Source of the DNA: an uncultured Paracoccaceae bacterium
Lineage (GTDB): Bacteria > Pseudomonadota > Alphaproteobacteria > Rhodobacterales > Rhodobacteraceae
Reading direction: 5' to 3'
Assembly: GCA_947489705.1 (NCBI GenBank)
Contig: CANLEQ010000031.1
Coordinates: forward strand, 1 to 34,773
DNA: 34,773 nt
Part shown: in pieces, positions 15,255 through 23,907 of the stretch
Layout of the letters: every line of letters begins with the position of its first letter
Position numbering within the stretch: the stretch's first letter is position 1
Made by a program: the position numbers and the translations under genes
Notes under the pieces: generated by a model
The model's input: the letters and a program-made list of their open reading frames with translations, nothing else
The model's database searches: none
What the model was told of the DNA's origin: nothing

Positions 15255-17710
15255 CCCCGCGCCCTCGCGACGGCGGCCAGAACCCGCTCGGCCGTGGCCG
15301 GCGCGTCGAGCGCGGGGTAATGCGGCCCGCAGGACGCCACCGCGTCCGACAGCGCCATCAGCGCGCTGATCCCGAGCATCAGCGGCGGCTCGCCCACCGC
15401 CTTGGAGCGATAGATCGTCTCGGCGGCGTTCTCGCCGTCCCAGAGCGCCACGTTGAATATCTCGGGCCGGTCCGAGGCCGCCGGGATCTTGTAGGTCGAG
15501 GGCGCATGCGTCGTAAGCCTGCCGCGATCGTCCCAGACCAGCTCCTCGGTGGTGAGCCATCCCGCGCCCTGCACGAACCCGCCCTCGATCTGGCCCACAT
15601 CCAGCGCGGGGTTCAGCGAGCGTCCCGCATCGTGAAGAATATCCACCCTCAGCAGCCGGTTCTCGCCGGTGCGGGTGTCGATCACCGCCTCGCTCACCGC
15701 GGCGCCGTGGGCGAAATAGAAGAACGGCCGGCCCTTGCCGGCGATCCGGTCCCATTCGATCCCGGGCGTGGCGTAGAACCCGGTCGCCGACAGGCTGATC
15801 CGCCCCTGATAGGCAAGCTGCACGGCCTTGGCGAAGTCATAGCTCTCGCCGCCGACCCGGACCTCGCCCGCCTCGAAGACCACGCTCTCGACCCGCGCCT
15901 GATGCAGCTCCGAAAGGAAGGCCGCGATCCGGTCGCGGATCGTGTCGCAGGCCGCGGCGACGGCCATCCCGTTGAGATCGGCCCCCGACGAGGCGGCCGT
16001 GGCGCTCGTGTTGGGCACCTTGCCGGTATCCGTCGCGCTGATCCGGACGCGCTCCGCGTCGATGCCGAACCGCTCGGCCGCGACCTGCCGCACCTTCTGA
16101 TGCAGCCCCTGTCCCATCTCGGTCCCGCCGTGGTTGAGGTGCACCGACCCGTCCTGATAGACATGGACCAGCGCGCCCGCCTGGTTGAGATGCGTCAGCG
16201 TGAACGAGATCCCGAACTTCACCGGCGTCAGCGCGATCCCCTTCTTCAGAACCGCATTCCCGGCGTTCCACTCGGCGACCACCCGCCGCCGCTCCGCGTA
16301 ATCCGACGTCTCGACCAGGCGATCGACCATCTCGTGCAGGATGAAATCCGTGACCGGCATGTGATAGGGCGTCGTCTGCACGTCGCCCGGATCGGTCACC
16401 GGGCCGACCGGCTCGGCCTGCTCGGCCATCGCGCCGCGGCTGGCGATGTCGCCCGCCCCATGAACCGGCGTCTCGCCCCCGACGAGGCCGCGCCCCTGCT
16501 TCATCTGTCCCGAAATACTCCGGGGGGCTCCGGGGGGCTGGCCCCCCGGTCCGGCCGCGACATCGTGCGCCGACGCATAGAAATTCGCGCGCCGCACCTC
16601 CAGCGGATCGCGCCCGAGCCGGTGCGCGATCTCGTCCATCACGCGCTCGATCCCGACCATGCCCTGCGGCCCGCCGAAGCCGCGAAAGGCCGTGGCCGAT
16701 TGCGTGTTGGTCCTGAGCCGGTGCGACGTGATGGTCACGTTCTCCAGCAGATAGGCATTGTCGGCATGCAGCATCGCCCGGTCGGCCACAGGCAGCGACA
16801 GGTCCTGCGCCCAACCGCAGCGGGCATATTGCGTGAAGGCGATCCCCTCGATCCGGCCCGCCTCGTCGTGGCCCACATCGTACTCGATGCGGAAATCGTG
16901 CCGCTTGCCGGTGATGACCATGTCGTCGTCGCGGTCGTAGCGCATCTTGCACGGTCGGCCCGTCGCGGCCGCCATCACGGCGCAGGCCACGGCCAGGGCG
17001 TTGCCCTGGCTCTCCTTGCCGCCGAACCCGCCGCCCATCCGCCGGACCTCGACCCGCACAGCGTTCATCGGCAGGCCCAGCGCCTCGGCCACCTTATGCT
17101 GGATCTCGGTCGGATGCTGCGACGAGGAATGGACGACCATCTCGCCGCCATCCTGCGGCAGGGCGAGCGCGGCCTGCCCCTCGAGGTAGAAATGCTCCTG
17201 CCCGCCGATCTCGATCCGGCCCGAGAGGCGATGTGCGGCCCGCCCGATCGCCGCCGCGGCGTCGCCCTTGGCATAGATCCGCGGCCCGTCCTCGAACCGG
17301 GCATCGGCGGCGAGCGCGTCGTCGAGGCTCAGGATCGCGGGCAGGGGCTCGATCTCGATCCGCGCCTGCCGCGCTGCCTTCCGCGCGGCCAGATGCGTCG
17401 TCGCGGCCACGACGAAGATCGGCTGGCCCATGTAATGGACATGCCCCTCGGCCAGCAGCGGCTCGTCATGCGCCGAGGGCGAGACGTCGTTGGCAAACGG
17501 CAGATCCCCGGCAGCGAGGACCAGCGTCACCCCCGGCGCGGCGCGCACGGCGTCGAGATCGACCGACACGATCCGTCCATGCGCCACGTCCGACAGCCCG
17601 AACGCCAAATGCAGGCAATTGGCCGGCGCGGGGATGTCGTCGACATAGCGCGCGGCGCCCGTGACGTGCAGCGCGGCGGAATCGTGGGGCATGGCGCGCG
17701 CGATGCTCAT
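15251..17710 (-). CDS. xdhB: xanthine dehydrogenase, molybdopterin-binding large subunit
   Basis: An 819-residue subunit carrying the molybdenum cofactor site that oxidises hypoxanthine and xanthine to urate. Expected motifs are RRMGGGFGGKESQ, ATAFRGFGGPQGM, HLNHGGTEMGQG and, near the C-terminus, KAVGEPPLMLG with the catalytic glutamate. It is unusual around residues 383-440: between RRANFYASAHDV and QTTPYHMPVTDF there are about 55 extra residues, rich in Gly and Pro, starting GPGGQPPGAPRSISGQMKQG. That part is encoded by a palindromic repeat (see 16495-16553). The insertion is in frame, so the gene stays open. The start is ATGA-coupled to xdhA. Confidence 0.93.
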   Translation of the reverse strand: MSIARAMPHDSAALHVTGAARYVDDIPAPANCLHLAFGLSDVAHGRIVSVDLDAVRAAPGVTLVLAAGDLPFANDVSPSAHDEPLLAEGHVHYMGQPIFVVAATTHLAARKAARQARIEIEPLPAILSLDDALAADARFEDGPRIYAKGDAAAAIGRAAHRLSGRIEIGGQEHFYLEGQAALALPQDGGEMVVHSSSQHPTEIQHKVAEALGLPMNAVRVEVRRMGGGFGGKESQGNALAVACAVMAAATGRPCKMRYDRDDDMVITGKRHDFRIEYDVGHDEAGRIEGIAFTQYARCGWAQDLSLPVADRAMLHADNAYLLENVTITSHRLRTNTQSATAFRGFGGPQGMVGIERVMDEIAHRLGRDPLEVRRANFYASAHDVAAGPGGQPPGAPRSISGQMKQGRGLVGGETPVHGAGDIASRGAMAEQAEPVGPVTDPGDVQTTPYHMPVTDFILHEMVDRLVETSDYAERRRVVAEWNAGNAVLKKGIALTPVKFGISFTLTHLNQAGALVHVYQDGSVHLNHGGTEMGQGLHQKVRQVAAERFGIDAERVRISATDTGKVPNTSATAASSGADLNGMAVAAACDTIRDRIAAFLSELHQARVESVVFEAGEVRVGGESYDFAKAVQLAYQGRISLSATGFYATPGIEWDRIAGKGRPFFYFAHGAAVSEAVIDTRTGENRLLRVDILHDAGRSLNPALDVGQIEGGFVQGAGWLTTEELVWDDRGRLTTHAPSTYKIPAASDRPEIFNVALWDGENAAETIYRSKAVGEPPLMLGISALMALSDAVASCGPHYPALDAPATAERVLAAVARARG
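16495..16553 (-). repeat. palindromic repeat inserted in frame in xdhB
   Basis: On the plus strand, CCGGGGGGCT occurs twice in tandem (16520-16529, 16530-16539). The second copy forms an 8-bp stem with CCCCCCGG (16542-16549) around a CTGG loop. On the minus strand the segment continues CCGGAGTATTTCGGGACAG then ATGAAG. From memory, this GGAGTATTT...GACAGATGAAG string is common between genes in Rhodobacteraceae. Here it is translated as part of XdhB (RSISGQMK). A related string lies in frame in dnaE. Confidence 0.65.
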
Positions 17711-19188
17711 GCCTGCACCTCCAGCACGTGACGCGGGCCGGTTCCCGTGTCGCAGACCCGCTCCAGCACGCCGCGCGCCGCGTCGAGCCGGTAACCGGCC
17801 GAGGCCCGCATGTCCGACAGCGGCGTGAAATCCTGCGCGAGGGCGGCCTTGGCCTCCGCCAGTCCCTCGTCGAGGCGGCGGCCCCGGAACGCGGCCTCGG
17901 CCGCGGGCGCCCGGCGCGGCGTGCCCGCCATGCCCCCGAACGCGATCCGGATATCCGACACGACATCGCCGTCCATCTCGAAATGGACGCAGCCGCAAAG
18001 CGCCGAGATGTCCTGGTCGAACCGCTTGGAGATCTTGTGGCACTCGAGCCGCCCAGTGCTGCGCGGGATCGTCACCGCCTCGACGAACTCGCCGGGGCCG
18101 CGGTCCTGATTGCCGTAATCGACGAAGAAATCCTCGAGCGCGATCTCGCGCCGATCCGCGCCGCGGCGCAGGTGCAACCGCGCGCCCAGCGCGATGAGCG
18201 CGGGGGCGGCGTCGCCGATCGGCGATCCGTTGGCGATGTTGCCGCCGATCGTGGCGGCCTCGCGCACCTGCTGCGAGCCGAACCGGCGCAGCAGCTCGGC
18301 CAGCGACGGGTACCGCTCGGCCACGGCAGTGCGGAGCGCCGCGACGGTGACGCCCGCGCCCACGCGGATGCCGCTCTCCGAGACGTCCACCTGCGTCATC
18401 TCGGCGATGTCGTTGAGAAAGGCCACGGTCCCGAGATCGCGCAGCCCCTTGGTGACCCAGAGGCCCACATCGGTCGCGCCGGCCACCAGCGTCGCCTCCG
18501 GGTTCTCGACATACCACGTGGCGAACGCATCGAGCGTCCGGGGCCGGTAGGCGTCCGCGCCCTGGCCCGGATCGCCCGCGCCCGACGCACCCGTGCCGGC
18601 CACCGGATCGCGGTGCCCCCAATCGGCGGCGACCCCGGCATGGGACGGCGCGGTATCGCCCGAGACATCGGGCGCCTCGCCCGGGACGGCAAGGGACATC
18701 GGCGCGACGTCGTGCATCCAGTCCGGCACCGGCGCACTTTCGGCGGCGCGCGCGGCCCGCACGATCGGGGCGTAGCCCGTGCAGCGGCAGAGATTGCCGG
18801 CCAGCCGGTCGTCGTGATCCGTGGCCCCCTGCAGATGCGCGCAGGCCATCGAGGCGACGAAGCCCGGCGTGCAGAACCCGCATTGCGATCCGTGGGCGTC
18901 GATCATCGCGCGCTGTACGGGATGCAGCGTGCCGTCGGGCCCCGAGATGCCTTCGACCGTGCGCACCGCGCGGCCCGGCAGCTGACCCATGAAGAGGATG
19001 CAGGCATTGAGCGCGCGGGGGCCGCCGGCATCGGTCACGATCACGGTGCAGGCGCCGCAATCGCCCTCGTTGCAGCCTTCCTTGGTGCCCGTCAGGCCGC
19101 GGCTCTCGCGCAGCCAGTCGAGCAGCGTGGCGGTCGGGCGCGTCTCGGCCGTGACGGTCTCTCCGTTGAGAAGAAACGAGATCTGCAT
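17707..19188 (-). CDS. xdhA: xanthine dehydrogenase, FAD and iron-sulfur small subunit
   Basis: A 493-residue subunit. Residues 1-160 hold two [2Fe-2S] clusters: C39, C44, C47, C63 (plant-ferredoxin type) and C103, C106, C134, C136. A Gly/Ala/Asp-rich linker covers about 160-215. The FAD-binding domain follows ([43 protein letters not shown]). It passes electrons from the molybdenum site to NAD+. It is the first gene of the seven-gene operon. The start at 19188 fits the family N-terminus QISFLLNGE. Upstream lies a 258-base region shared with divergent dnaE. Confidence 0.93.
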   Translation of the reverse strand: MQISFLLNGETVTAETRPTATLLDWLRESRGLTGTKEGCNEGDCGACTVIVTDAGGPRALNACILFMGQLPGRAVRTVEGISGPDGTLHPVQRAMIDAHGSQCGFCTPGFVASMACAHLQGATDHDDRLAGNLCRCTGYAPIVRAARAAESAPVPDWMHDVAPMSLAVPGEAPDVSGDTAPSHAGVAADWGHRDPVAGTGASGAGDPGQGADAYRPRTLDAFATWYVENPEATLVAGATDVGLWVTKGLRDLGTVAFLNDIAEMTQVDVSESGIRVGAGVTVAALRTAVAERYPSLAELLRRFGSQQVREAATIGGNIANGSPIGDAAPALIALGARLHLRRGADRREIALEDFFVDYGNQDRGPGEFVEAVTIPRSTGRLECHKISKRFDQDISALCGCVHFEMDGDVVSDIRIAFGGMAGTPRRAPAAEAAFRGRRLDEGLAEAKAALAQDFTPLSDMRASAGYRLDAARGVLERVCDTGTGPRHVLEVQA

Positions 19189-19446
19189 GGAATGTGCCAG
19201 CCGCCTTACCTTCAGCTCAAGCCCACGGAAAGATGCGCGCGTTCGATGCGGCGTAGAACACGTGCGGGCCAATCGACAGACAGGCTAGGTTCGGGCGGGC
19301 GCGCTTGGCAAGGGAAATCCGGTTCGCGGTTTGCGGAAATGTTTCGCGCGCGAAACATTTCTGCGGGGTTGGTGCCGGCGGCGGAATTCCGGCGGGCGCC
19401 GCGATCCGGGCTTTCGGCCGCGCGCGGCCGGGCCTATCGTGGCGCC
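19189..19446. promoter_or_regulatory. divergent control region between xdhA and dnaE
   Basis: A gene-free interval that must contain the promoters of the xdh-transport operon and of dnaE. Its main feature is a 26-bp perfect palindrome (separate entry), about 148 bases from the xdhA start and 85 from the dnaE start. A TTGGCA near 19303 could be a -35 element for dnaE, but no matching -10 was convincing. Confidence 0.4.
19336..19361. promoter_or_regulatory. 26-bp perfect palindrome, candidate operator
   Basis: The left half is GAAATGTTTCGCG (19336-19348) and the right half is its exact reverse complement. Each arm is itself nearly palindromic (GAAAYRTTTC), with GCGCGC between the arms. Such nesting suits a dimer or dimer-of-dimers regulator. 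The site resembles the ParB site parS (TGTTTC, ACGT, GAAACA), but its centre has six bases instead of four. Confidence 0.5.
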
Positions 19447-22400
19447 ATGGCAGATCCGCGATTCATTCACCTCAGATTGCATACCGAATATTCCCTGCTC
19501 GAAGGGGCGATGCGGCTCAAGAAGCTGCCTGGCCTCGTCGCGTCGATGGGCATGCCCGCCGTCGCCGTGACGGATACCGACAACATGTTCGCCGCGCTCG
19601 AATTCTCCGTGGGCGCGATGGAGGCGGGGGTGCAGCCGATCCTCGGCTGCCAGGTGTCGCTGCTGGGCTTCGGCGAGGCGGCGCAGGGCCGCCAGATCCC
19701 GCAGCCCGCGCCGCTGGTCCTGCTGGCGCAGTCCGAGCGCGGCTACGAGAACCTGATGAAGCTGAGCTCGGCGCTCTACCTGCGCGAGGCGGGATCGGTC
19801 GTCCATGTCACGATCGAGGATCTCGCGGCGCATGGCGACGGGCTCATCTGCCTCTCGGGCGGGCCGGACGGCCCGGTCGGGCGGCTGCTCCAGCAGGGCG
19901 CGCGCGACAAGGCCGAGACCCTCATGGCGCAGCTTGCGGGCATCTATCCGGGCCGCCTCTATGTCGAGTTGCAGCGTCATCCGGGCGAGGGCGGCGCGCT
20001 GCCCCATGCCGAGGCCGCGACCGAGCGGGGCCATGTCGAGATGGCCTATGCGATGGACCTGCCGCTGGTCGCGACCAACGATGTGCATTTCCCGAAACCG
20101 GAGATGTACGAGGCGCATGACGCGCTTCTGTGCATCGCCGACGGCGCCTATGTCGACCAGAACGAGCCGCGCCGCAGGCTCACCCCGCAGCATTACCTCA
20201 AATCGCCCGCCGAGATGGCGACGCTCTTCGCCGACCTGCCGGAAGCGCTGGAAAACAGCGTCGAGATCGCGCGGCGCTGCGCCTTCGCGGCCGCGCGGCG
20301 CGACCCGATCCTGCCGCGCTTCGCCGACGACGAGGTGGACGAATTGCGGCGGCAGGCCGTCGCGGGCCTCAGGGACCGGCTGGCCGTCATCCCGCATGCG
20401 GCACCCGTCGCGGAGTACGAGGCGCGGCTGGAATTCGAGCTCGGCATCATCGAGGGGATGGGGTTCCCGGGCTATTTCCTGATCGTCGCCGACTTCATCA
20501 AGTGGGCCAAGGAACACGACATTCCCGTGGGGCCGGGCCGCGGGTCGGGCGCGGGGTCGCTGGTGGCCTATGCGCTGACGATCACCGACCTCGACCCGCT
20601 GCGCTATTCCCTGCTTTTCGAGCGGTTCCTGAACCCCGAGCGGGTCTCGATGCCCGACTTCGACATCGACTTCTGCATGGACCGCCGCGAAGAGGTGATC
20701 CGCTACGTCCAGGAGAAATACGGCCGCGACAAGGTGGGGCAGATCATCACCTTCGGCGCGCTTCTGTCGAAGGCGGCCGTGCGTGACGTGGGCCGCGTGC
20801 TGCAGATGCCCTACGGGCAGGTTGATCGCCTCTCGAAAATGATCCCCGTGGAGGGCGTGAAGCCCGTCTCGATCCACAAGGCGCTCCAGGACGAGCCGCG
20901 CCTGCGCGAGGAGGCGCGCAACGAGGAGGTCGTGCAGCGGCTTCTGGATTACGGCCAGCAGGTCGAGGGGCTGCTCAGGAACGCATCGACCCATGCCGCG
21001 GGCGTCGTGATCGGCGACCGGCCGCTCGACGAGCTGGTGCCGCTCTACCGCGATCCGAAATCCGACATGCCCGCGACCCAGTTCAACATGAAATGGGTGG
21101 AGCAGGCGGGCCTCGTGAAGTTCGACTTTCTGGGCCTCAAGACGCTGACGGTGATCCAGAACGCGGTGGATCTCATCAACCTGAGCCGTCCGATCCATAT
21201 CGCCCCCGACGGATCGGAGCTTTACCAACCGGCCGAAGGCGCGGAAAATCAAATGAACCTGATCCCGCTCGACGATCCGAAATCCTACGAGCTCTATGCC
21301 CGCGCGCGCACCGTCGCGGTGTTCCAAGTGGAATCGACCGGCATGATGGATGCGCTCAGGCGCATGAAGCCCACCTGCATCGAGGACATCGTGGCGCTGG
21401 TGGCGCTCTACCGGCCCGGCCCGATGGAGAACATTCCGAAATATTGCGAGGTCAAGAACGGCATCAGCGAGCGCGACACGCTGCATCCGCTGGTCGATCA
21501 CATCCTCGACGAGACCCAAGGCATCATCGTCTATCAGGAACAGGTGATGCAGATCGCGCAGGAGATGGCGGGATATTCCCTGGGCGGTGCCGACATGCTG
21601 CGCCGTGCGATGGGCAAGAAGATCCAGGCCGCGATGGACGCGGAACGTCCCAAGTTCCTCGAAGGGGCGAAGAAGAACGGCGTCGACGAGCAGAAGGCGC
21701 TCGAGACCTGGGCGCTCTTGGACAAGTTCGCCAATTACGGCTTCAACAAGTCCCACGCCGCGGCCTATGCGGTGGTGAGCTACCAGACCGCGTGGCTCAA
21801 GGCGAACCACCCGGTGGAGTTCATGGCGGGCGTCATGAACTGCGACATCCACCTGACCGACAAGCTCGCCATCTATGCCGAGGAGGTGCGGCGCGGGCTC
21901 GACATCGAGATCGTGCCGCCCTGCGTCAACCGCTCGGAGGCCGCGTTCTCGGTCAGCGACGGCCGCGTGGTCTACGGACTCGGAGCGCTCAAGAACGTCG
22001 GGCTGGAGGCCATGGGCCTGATCGTGGCGGGACGACGCGACCGCGCGGCGGAGGTTTCGGGACAGGGCGGCGACGAGCCGTCGGTCACGCGCATGATGGC
22101 GCAGCAGGACAAGGGCGGCGACCGGCCCTTCGCGACGCTCTACGACATGGCGCGGCGCGTGGATCTCAAGCGGGTGGGCAAGCGGCCGATGGAGATGCTG
22201 GCGCGCGCGGGCGCCTTCGACCAGCTCGACCCGAACCGGCGGCGGGTGTTCGAAAGCCTCGACGCGCTTGTGGCGTATTCGGCCGCGATCCACGAACAGC
22301 GGGCGAGCAATCAGGTCTCGCTCTTCGGGGATGCGGGCGACGACCTGCCCGAGCCGCGGCTTTCGCCCGTCGACGACTGGCTGCCGGCCGAGCGGCTGGC

Positions 22401-23028
22401 CGAGGAGCACAAGGCGATCGGCTTCTACCTCTCGGGCCATCCGCTCGACGATTACATGCCGGCGCTCAGGCGCAAGGGCGTCATGACGCTCGAGGCGCTG
22501 GCGCGAAAGGCGCAGTCCGGGCCGCAGGCGGCCAAGATCGCGGCGACAGTCTCGGGCCGGCAGGAGCGCAAGTCCGCCAAGGGCAACCGCTTCGCCTTCG
22601 TCCAGGCGAGCGATCCGACGGGCCTTTTCGAGGCGATGGTGTTCTCGGACACGCTCGATTCGTCGCGCGACCTGCTGGAGGCGGGATCGAACGTCCTGAT
22701 GCAGGTCGAGGCGACGGTCGAGGCCGAACAGCTCAAGCTGCTCTGCCGCTCGGTCGTGCCGATCGACACGGCGATCGAGGACGTGACGGGCGGGGGGCTC
22801 AGGATCTTCGTCGATGCCGAGGAAGCGGTGGGCCTCGTCGCGTCGATCCTCGAGCGCGCCTCGCAGGAGGCCAAGATCCGCGCCCGCGGGCCGGTGAGCC
22901 TGTGTCTCATGGATCCCGACCTGCCGGGCGAGGTCGAGGTCTCGCTCGGCGACGCGTTCCCGGTCAATCCGCAGATCAAGGGCGCGCTCAAATCGCTCGC
23001 GGGCGTCATGACGGTGGAGGATATATGA
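19447..23028 (+). CDS. dnaE: DNA polymerase III alpha subunit
   Basis: A 1193-residue replicative polymerase. The N-terminal PHP domain (FIHLRLHTEYSLLEGAM; VTDTDNMFAALEF) is followed by the polymerase core with catalytic aspartates in PDFDIDFC and VKFDFLGLKTL, plus GPGRGSGAGSLVAY and GFNKSHAAAYAVVSY. Near the C-terminus lie a beta-clamp-like motif (NQVSLFGD) and an OB-fold region. Between GLIVAGR and RPFATLYDMARR there are about 25-30 extra residues (22033-22122) compared with the relatives I know; part of their DNA matches the repeat in xdhB. The start at 19447 matches the family start; the open frame continues upstream only by chance. The stop overlaps the next start (ATGA). Confidence 0.96.
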   Translation: MADPRFIHLRLHTEYSLLEGAMRLKKLPGLVASMGMPAVAVTDTDNMFAALEFSVGAMEAGVQPILGCQVSLLGFGEAAQGRQIPQPAPLVLLAQSERGYENLMKLSSALYLREAGSVVHVTIEDLAAHGDGLICLSGGPDGPVGRLLQQGARDKAETLMAQLAGIYPGRLYVELQRHPGEGGALPHAEAATERGHVEMAYAMDLPLVATNDVHFPKPEMYEAHDALLCIADGAYVDQNEPRRRLTPQHYLKSPAEMATLFADLPEALENSVEIARRCAFAAARRDPILPRFADDEVDELRRQAVAGLRDRLAVIPHAAPVAEYEARLEFELGIIEGMGFPGYFLIVADFIKWAKEHDIPVGPGRGSGAGSLVAYALTITDLDPLRYSLLFERFLNPERVSMPDFDIDFCMDRREEVIRYVQEKYGRDKVGQIITFGALLSKAAVRDVGRVLQMPYGQVDRLSKMIPVEGVKPVSIHKALQDEPRLREEARNEEVVQRLLDYGQQVEGLLRNASTHAAGVVIGDRPLDELVPLYRDPKSDMPATQFNMKWVEQAGLVKFDFLGLKTLTVIQNAVDLINLSRPIHIAPDGSELYQPAEGAENQMNLIPLDDPKSYELYARARTVAVFQVESTGMMDALRRMKPTCIEDIVALVALYRPGPMENIPKYCEVKNGISERDTLHPLVDHILDETQGIIVYQEQVMQIAQEMAGYSLGGADMLRRAMGKKIQAAMDAERPKFLEGAKKNGVDEQKALETWALLDKFANYGFNKSHAAAYAVVSYQTAWLKANHPVEFMAGVMNCDIHLTDKLAIYAEEVRRGLDIEIVPPCVNRSEAAFSVSDGRVVYGLGALKNVGLEAMGLIVAGRRDRAAEVSGQGGDEPSVTRMMAQQDKGGDRPFATLYDMARRVDLKRVGKRPMEMLARAGAFDQLDPNRRRVFESLDALVAYSAAIHEQRASNQVSLFGDAGDDLPEPRLSPVDDWLPAERLAEEHKAIGFYLSGHPLDDYMPALRRKGVMTLEALARKAQSGPQAAKIAATVSGRQERKSAKGNRFAFVQASDPTGLFEAMVFSDTLDSSRDLLEAGSNVLMQVEATVEAEQLKLLCRSVVPIDTAIEDVTGGGLRIFVDAEEAVGLVASILERASQEAKIRARGPVSLCLMDPDLPGEVEVSLGDAFPVNPQIKGALKSLAGVMTVEDI
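22033..22122 (+). repeat. extra in-frame segment in dnaE with repeat-like core
   Basis: This stretch encodes RDRAAEVSGQGGDEPSVTRM and on to KGGD. Its core GGAGGTTTCGGGACAG differs from the xdhB string GGAGTATTTCGGGACAG by one substitution and one missing base, and it is read in the same frame (SGQ in both proteins). It lacks the long GC hairpin of the xdhB copy. That it is an insertion is inferred from remembered relatives. Confidence 0.4.
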
Positions 23029-23597
23029 TCCGCGCGTTGACGATGATCGTGCTCTGCGCGGCGCTGGCGGGGTGCGGCACCGGCGGCCGGTTGTCGACCG
23101 GGGCGGGCAGCTCGTCGGTGCCGGGAACGGGCTCCGTGGCCGGGCCCGGCGAGGTGATGCTGAACTGTTCGGGCGGGCTCCGCGGCACCGAAGTCGCCCG
23201 CTTTCCGACCGTGGGGCGGGCGAAATGGCGGATCATCGACACCGCCCCGGGCAGCACCGAGCCGCGGACGCAATACGTGACCGGCTTCGGCGACGGATGC
23301 GCACGCCAGGTCACGGCGGCGCTGGTGGTCTTCGGCGCGCCCGACGTGCACGAGACGCTGCGCTATGACCCGGCGAACGACGCGCGCTACTCGGCGACCG
23401 ACACCGCCTACGAGCGGATCAAGGGGCGGGTCTGCCGCGTGGGGGCCCGCACCCGGTGTCCGGCCGACCGCATGGTCCGGTTGGCCGCCCGCACGGCGTT
23501 CGTGACGATCTATCCGCGGTTCGGCGGCACCGCCGCGCAGGTCGAGCTCCTGCTCGACAACGGCGCGCTCGTCGCGCAGGTGGCGCAGGGCATCTAG
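23025..23597 (+). CDS. putative lipoprotein of unknown function
   Basis: A 190-residue protein with a lipoprotein signal: hydrophobic residues 4-15 and the lipobox LAGC with acceptor C17. A Gly/Ser-rich linker follows, then a domain of about 145 residues with four cysteines (LNCSGG, GDGCARQV, GRVCRVGARTRC) that could form disulfides in the periplasm. I do not recognise the domain. Residue 18 is Gly, which would favour the outer membrane under the E. coli rule. ATG 23025 overlaps the dnaE stop (ATGA), so the gene is probably translated from dnaE mRNA. Confidence 0.75.
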   Translation: MIRALTMIVLCAALAGCGTGGRLSTGAGSSSVPGTGSVAGPGEVMLNCSGGLRGTEVARFPTVGRAKWRIIDTAPGSTEPRTQYVTGFGDGCARQVTAALVVFGAPDVHETLRYDPANDARYSATDTAYERIKGRVCRVGARTRCPADRMVRLAARTAFVTIYPRFGGTAAQVELLLDNGALVAQVAQGI

Positions 23598-23607
23598 CGC
23601 GCGCCGC

Positions 23608-23820
23608 TCACCAATGCGGCGGCCGCTCGTCCCCGAGCGGCACGCTGCCGCCTTCGGCCGCCTCGCGGCCGGCCTCACGCTCCATCAGCATCTGCACCCG
23701 GCGTTCGAGCTGGGCGATGCGGTCGGCCTGCGTCGCGACGATATCCGACAGCTCGTCATTGGCGCGGATGAGGTGCGACAGGCGTTCTTCGAGGCGGGTG
23801 ATGTCCATGCGGCGGGCCAT
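23608..23820 (-). CDS. slyX: SlyX family protein
   Basis: A 70-residue protein, nearly all coiled coil in its first 50 residues (ITRLEERLSHLIRANDELSDI to LERRVQMLMERE). It ends with the hallmark aromatic tail RPPHW, typical of SlyX. SlyX function is unclear; in E. coli it sits near slyD. ATG 23808, four codons in, is an equally good start. It converges on the lipoprotein gene with 10 bases between stops and is divergent from hisS. Confidence 0.85.
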   Translation of the reverse strand: MARRMDITRLEERLSHLIRANDELSDIVATQADRIAQLERRVQMLMEREAGREAAEGGSVPLGDERPPHW

Positions 23821-23907
23821 AGCACAGCGCCCGCGCCGGGGCCATCGCTTGCAGCAGGCCGGGCGCTGGGCTAGACGGGCCGCGTTCGGAAAGAGCGGGA
23901 CCCCCTC

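Noticed and set aside
18540-18720. Treating the long xdhA linker as a third in-frame repeat insertion
   Set aside because: The linker is Gly/Ala/Asp-rich, but it lacks the GTATTTCGG core, and linkers at this point vary in length among XdhA proteins.
19336-19361. Calling the palindrome a parS site
   Set aside because: The arms fit, but the centre is two bases too long for the usual 16-bp site and no parAB genes are in view.
19285-22440. 1051-residue open frame opposite dnaE
   Set aside because: Antisense to dnaE with shadow-like composition and no domain signature.
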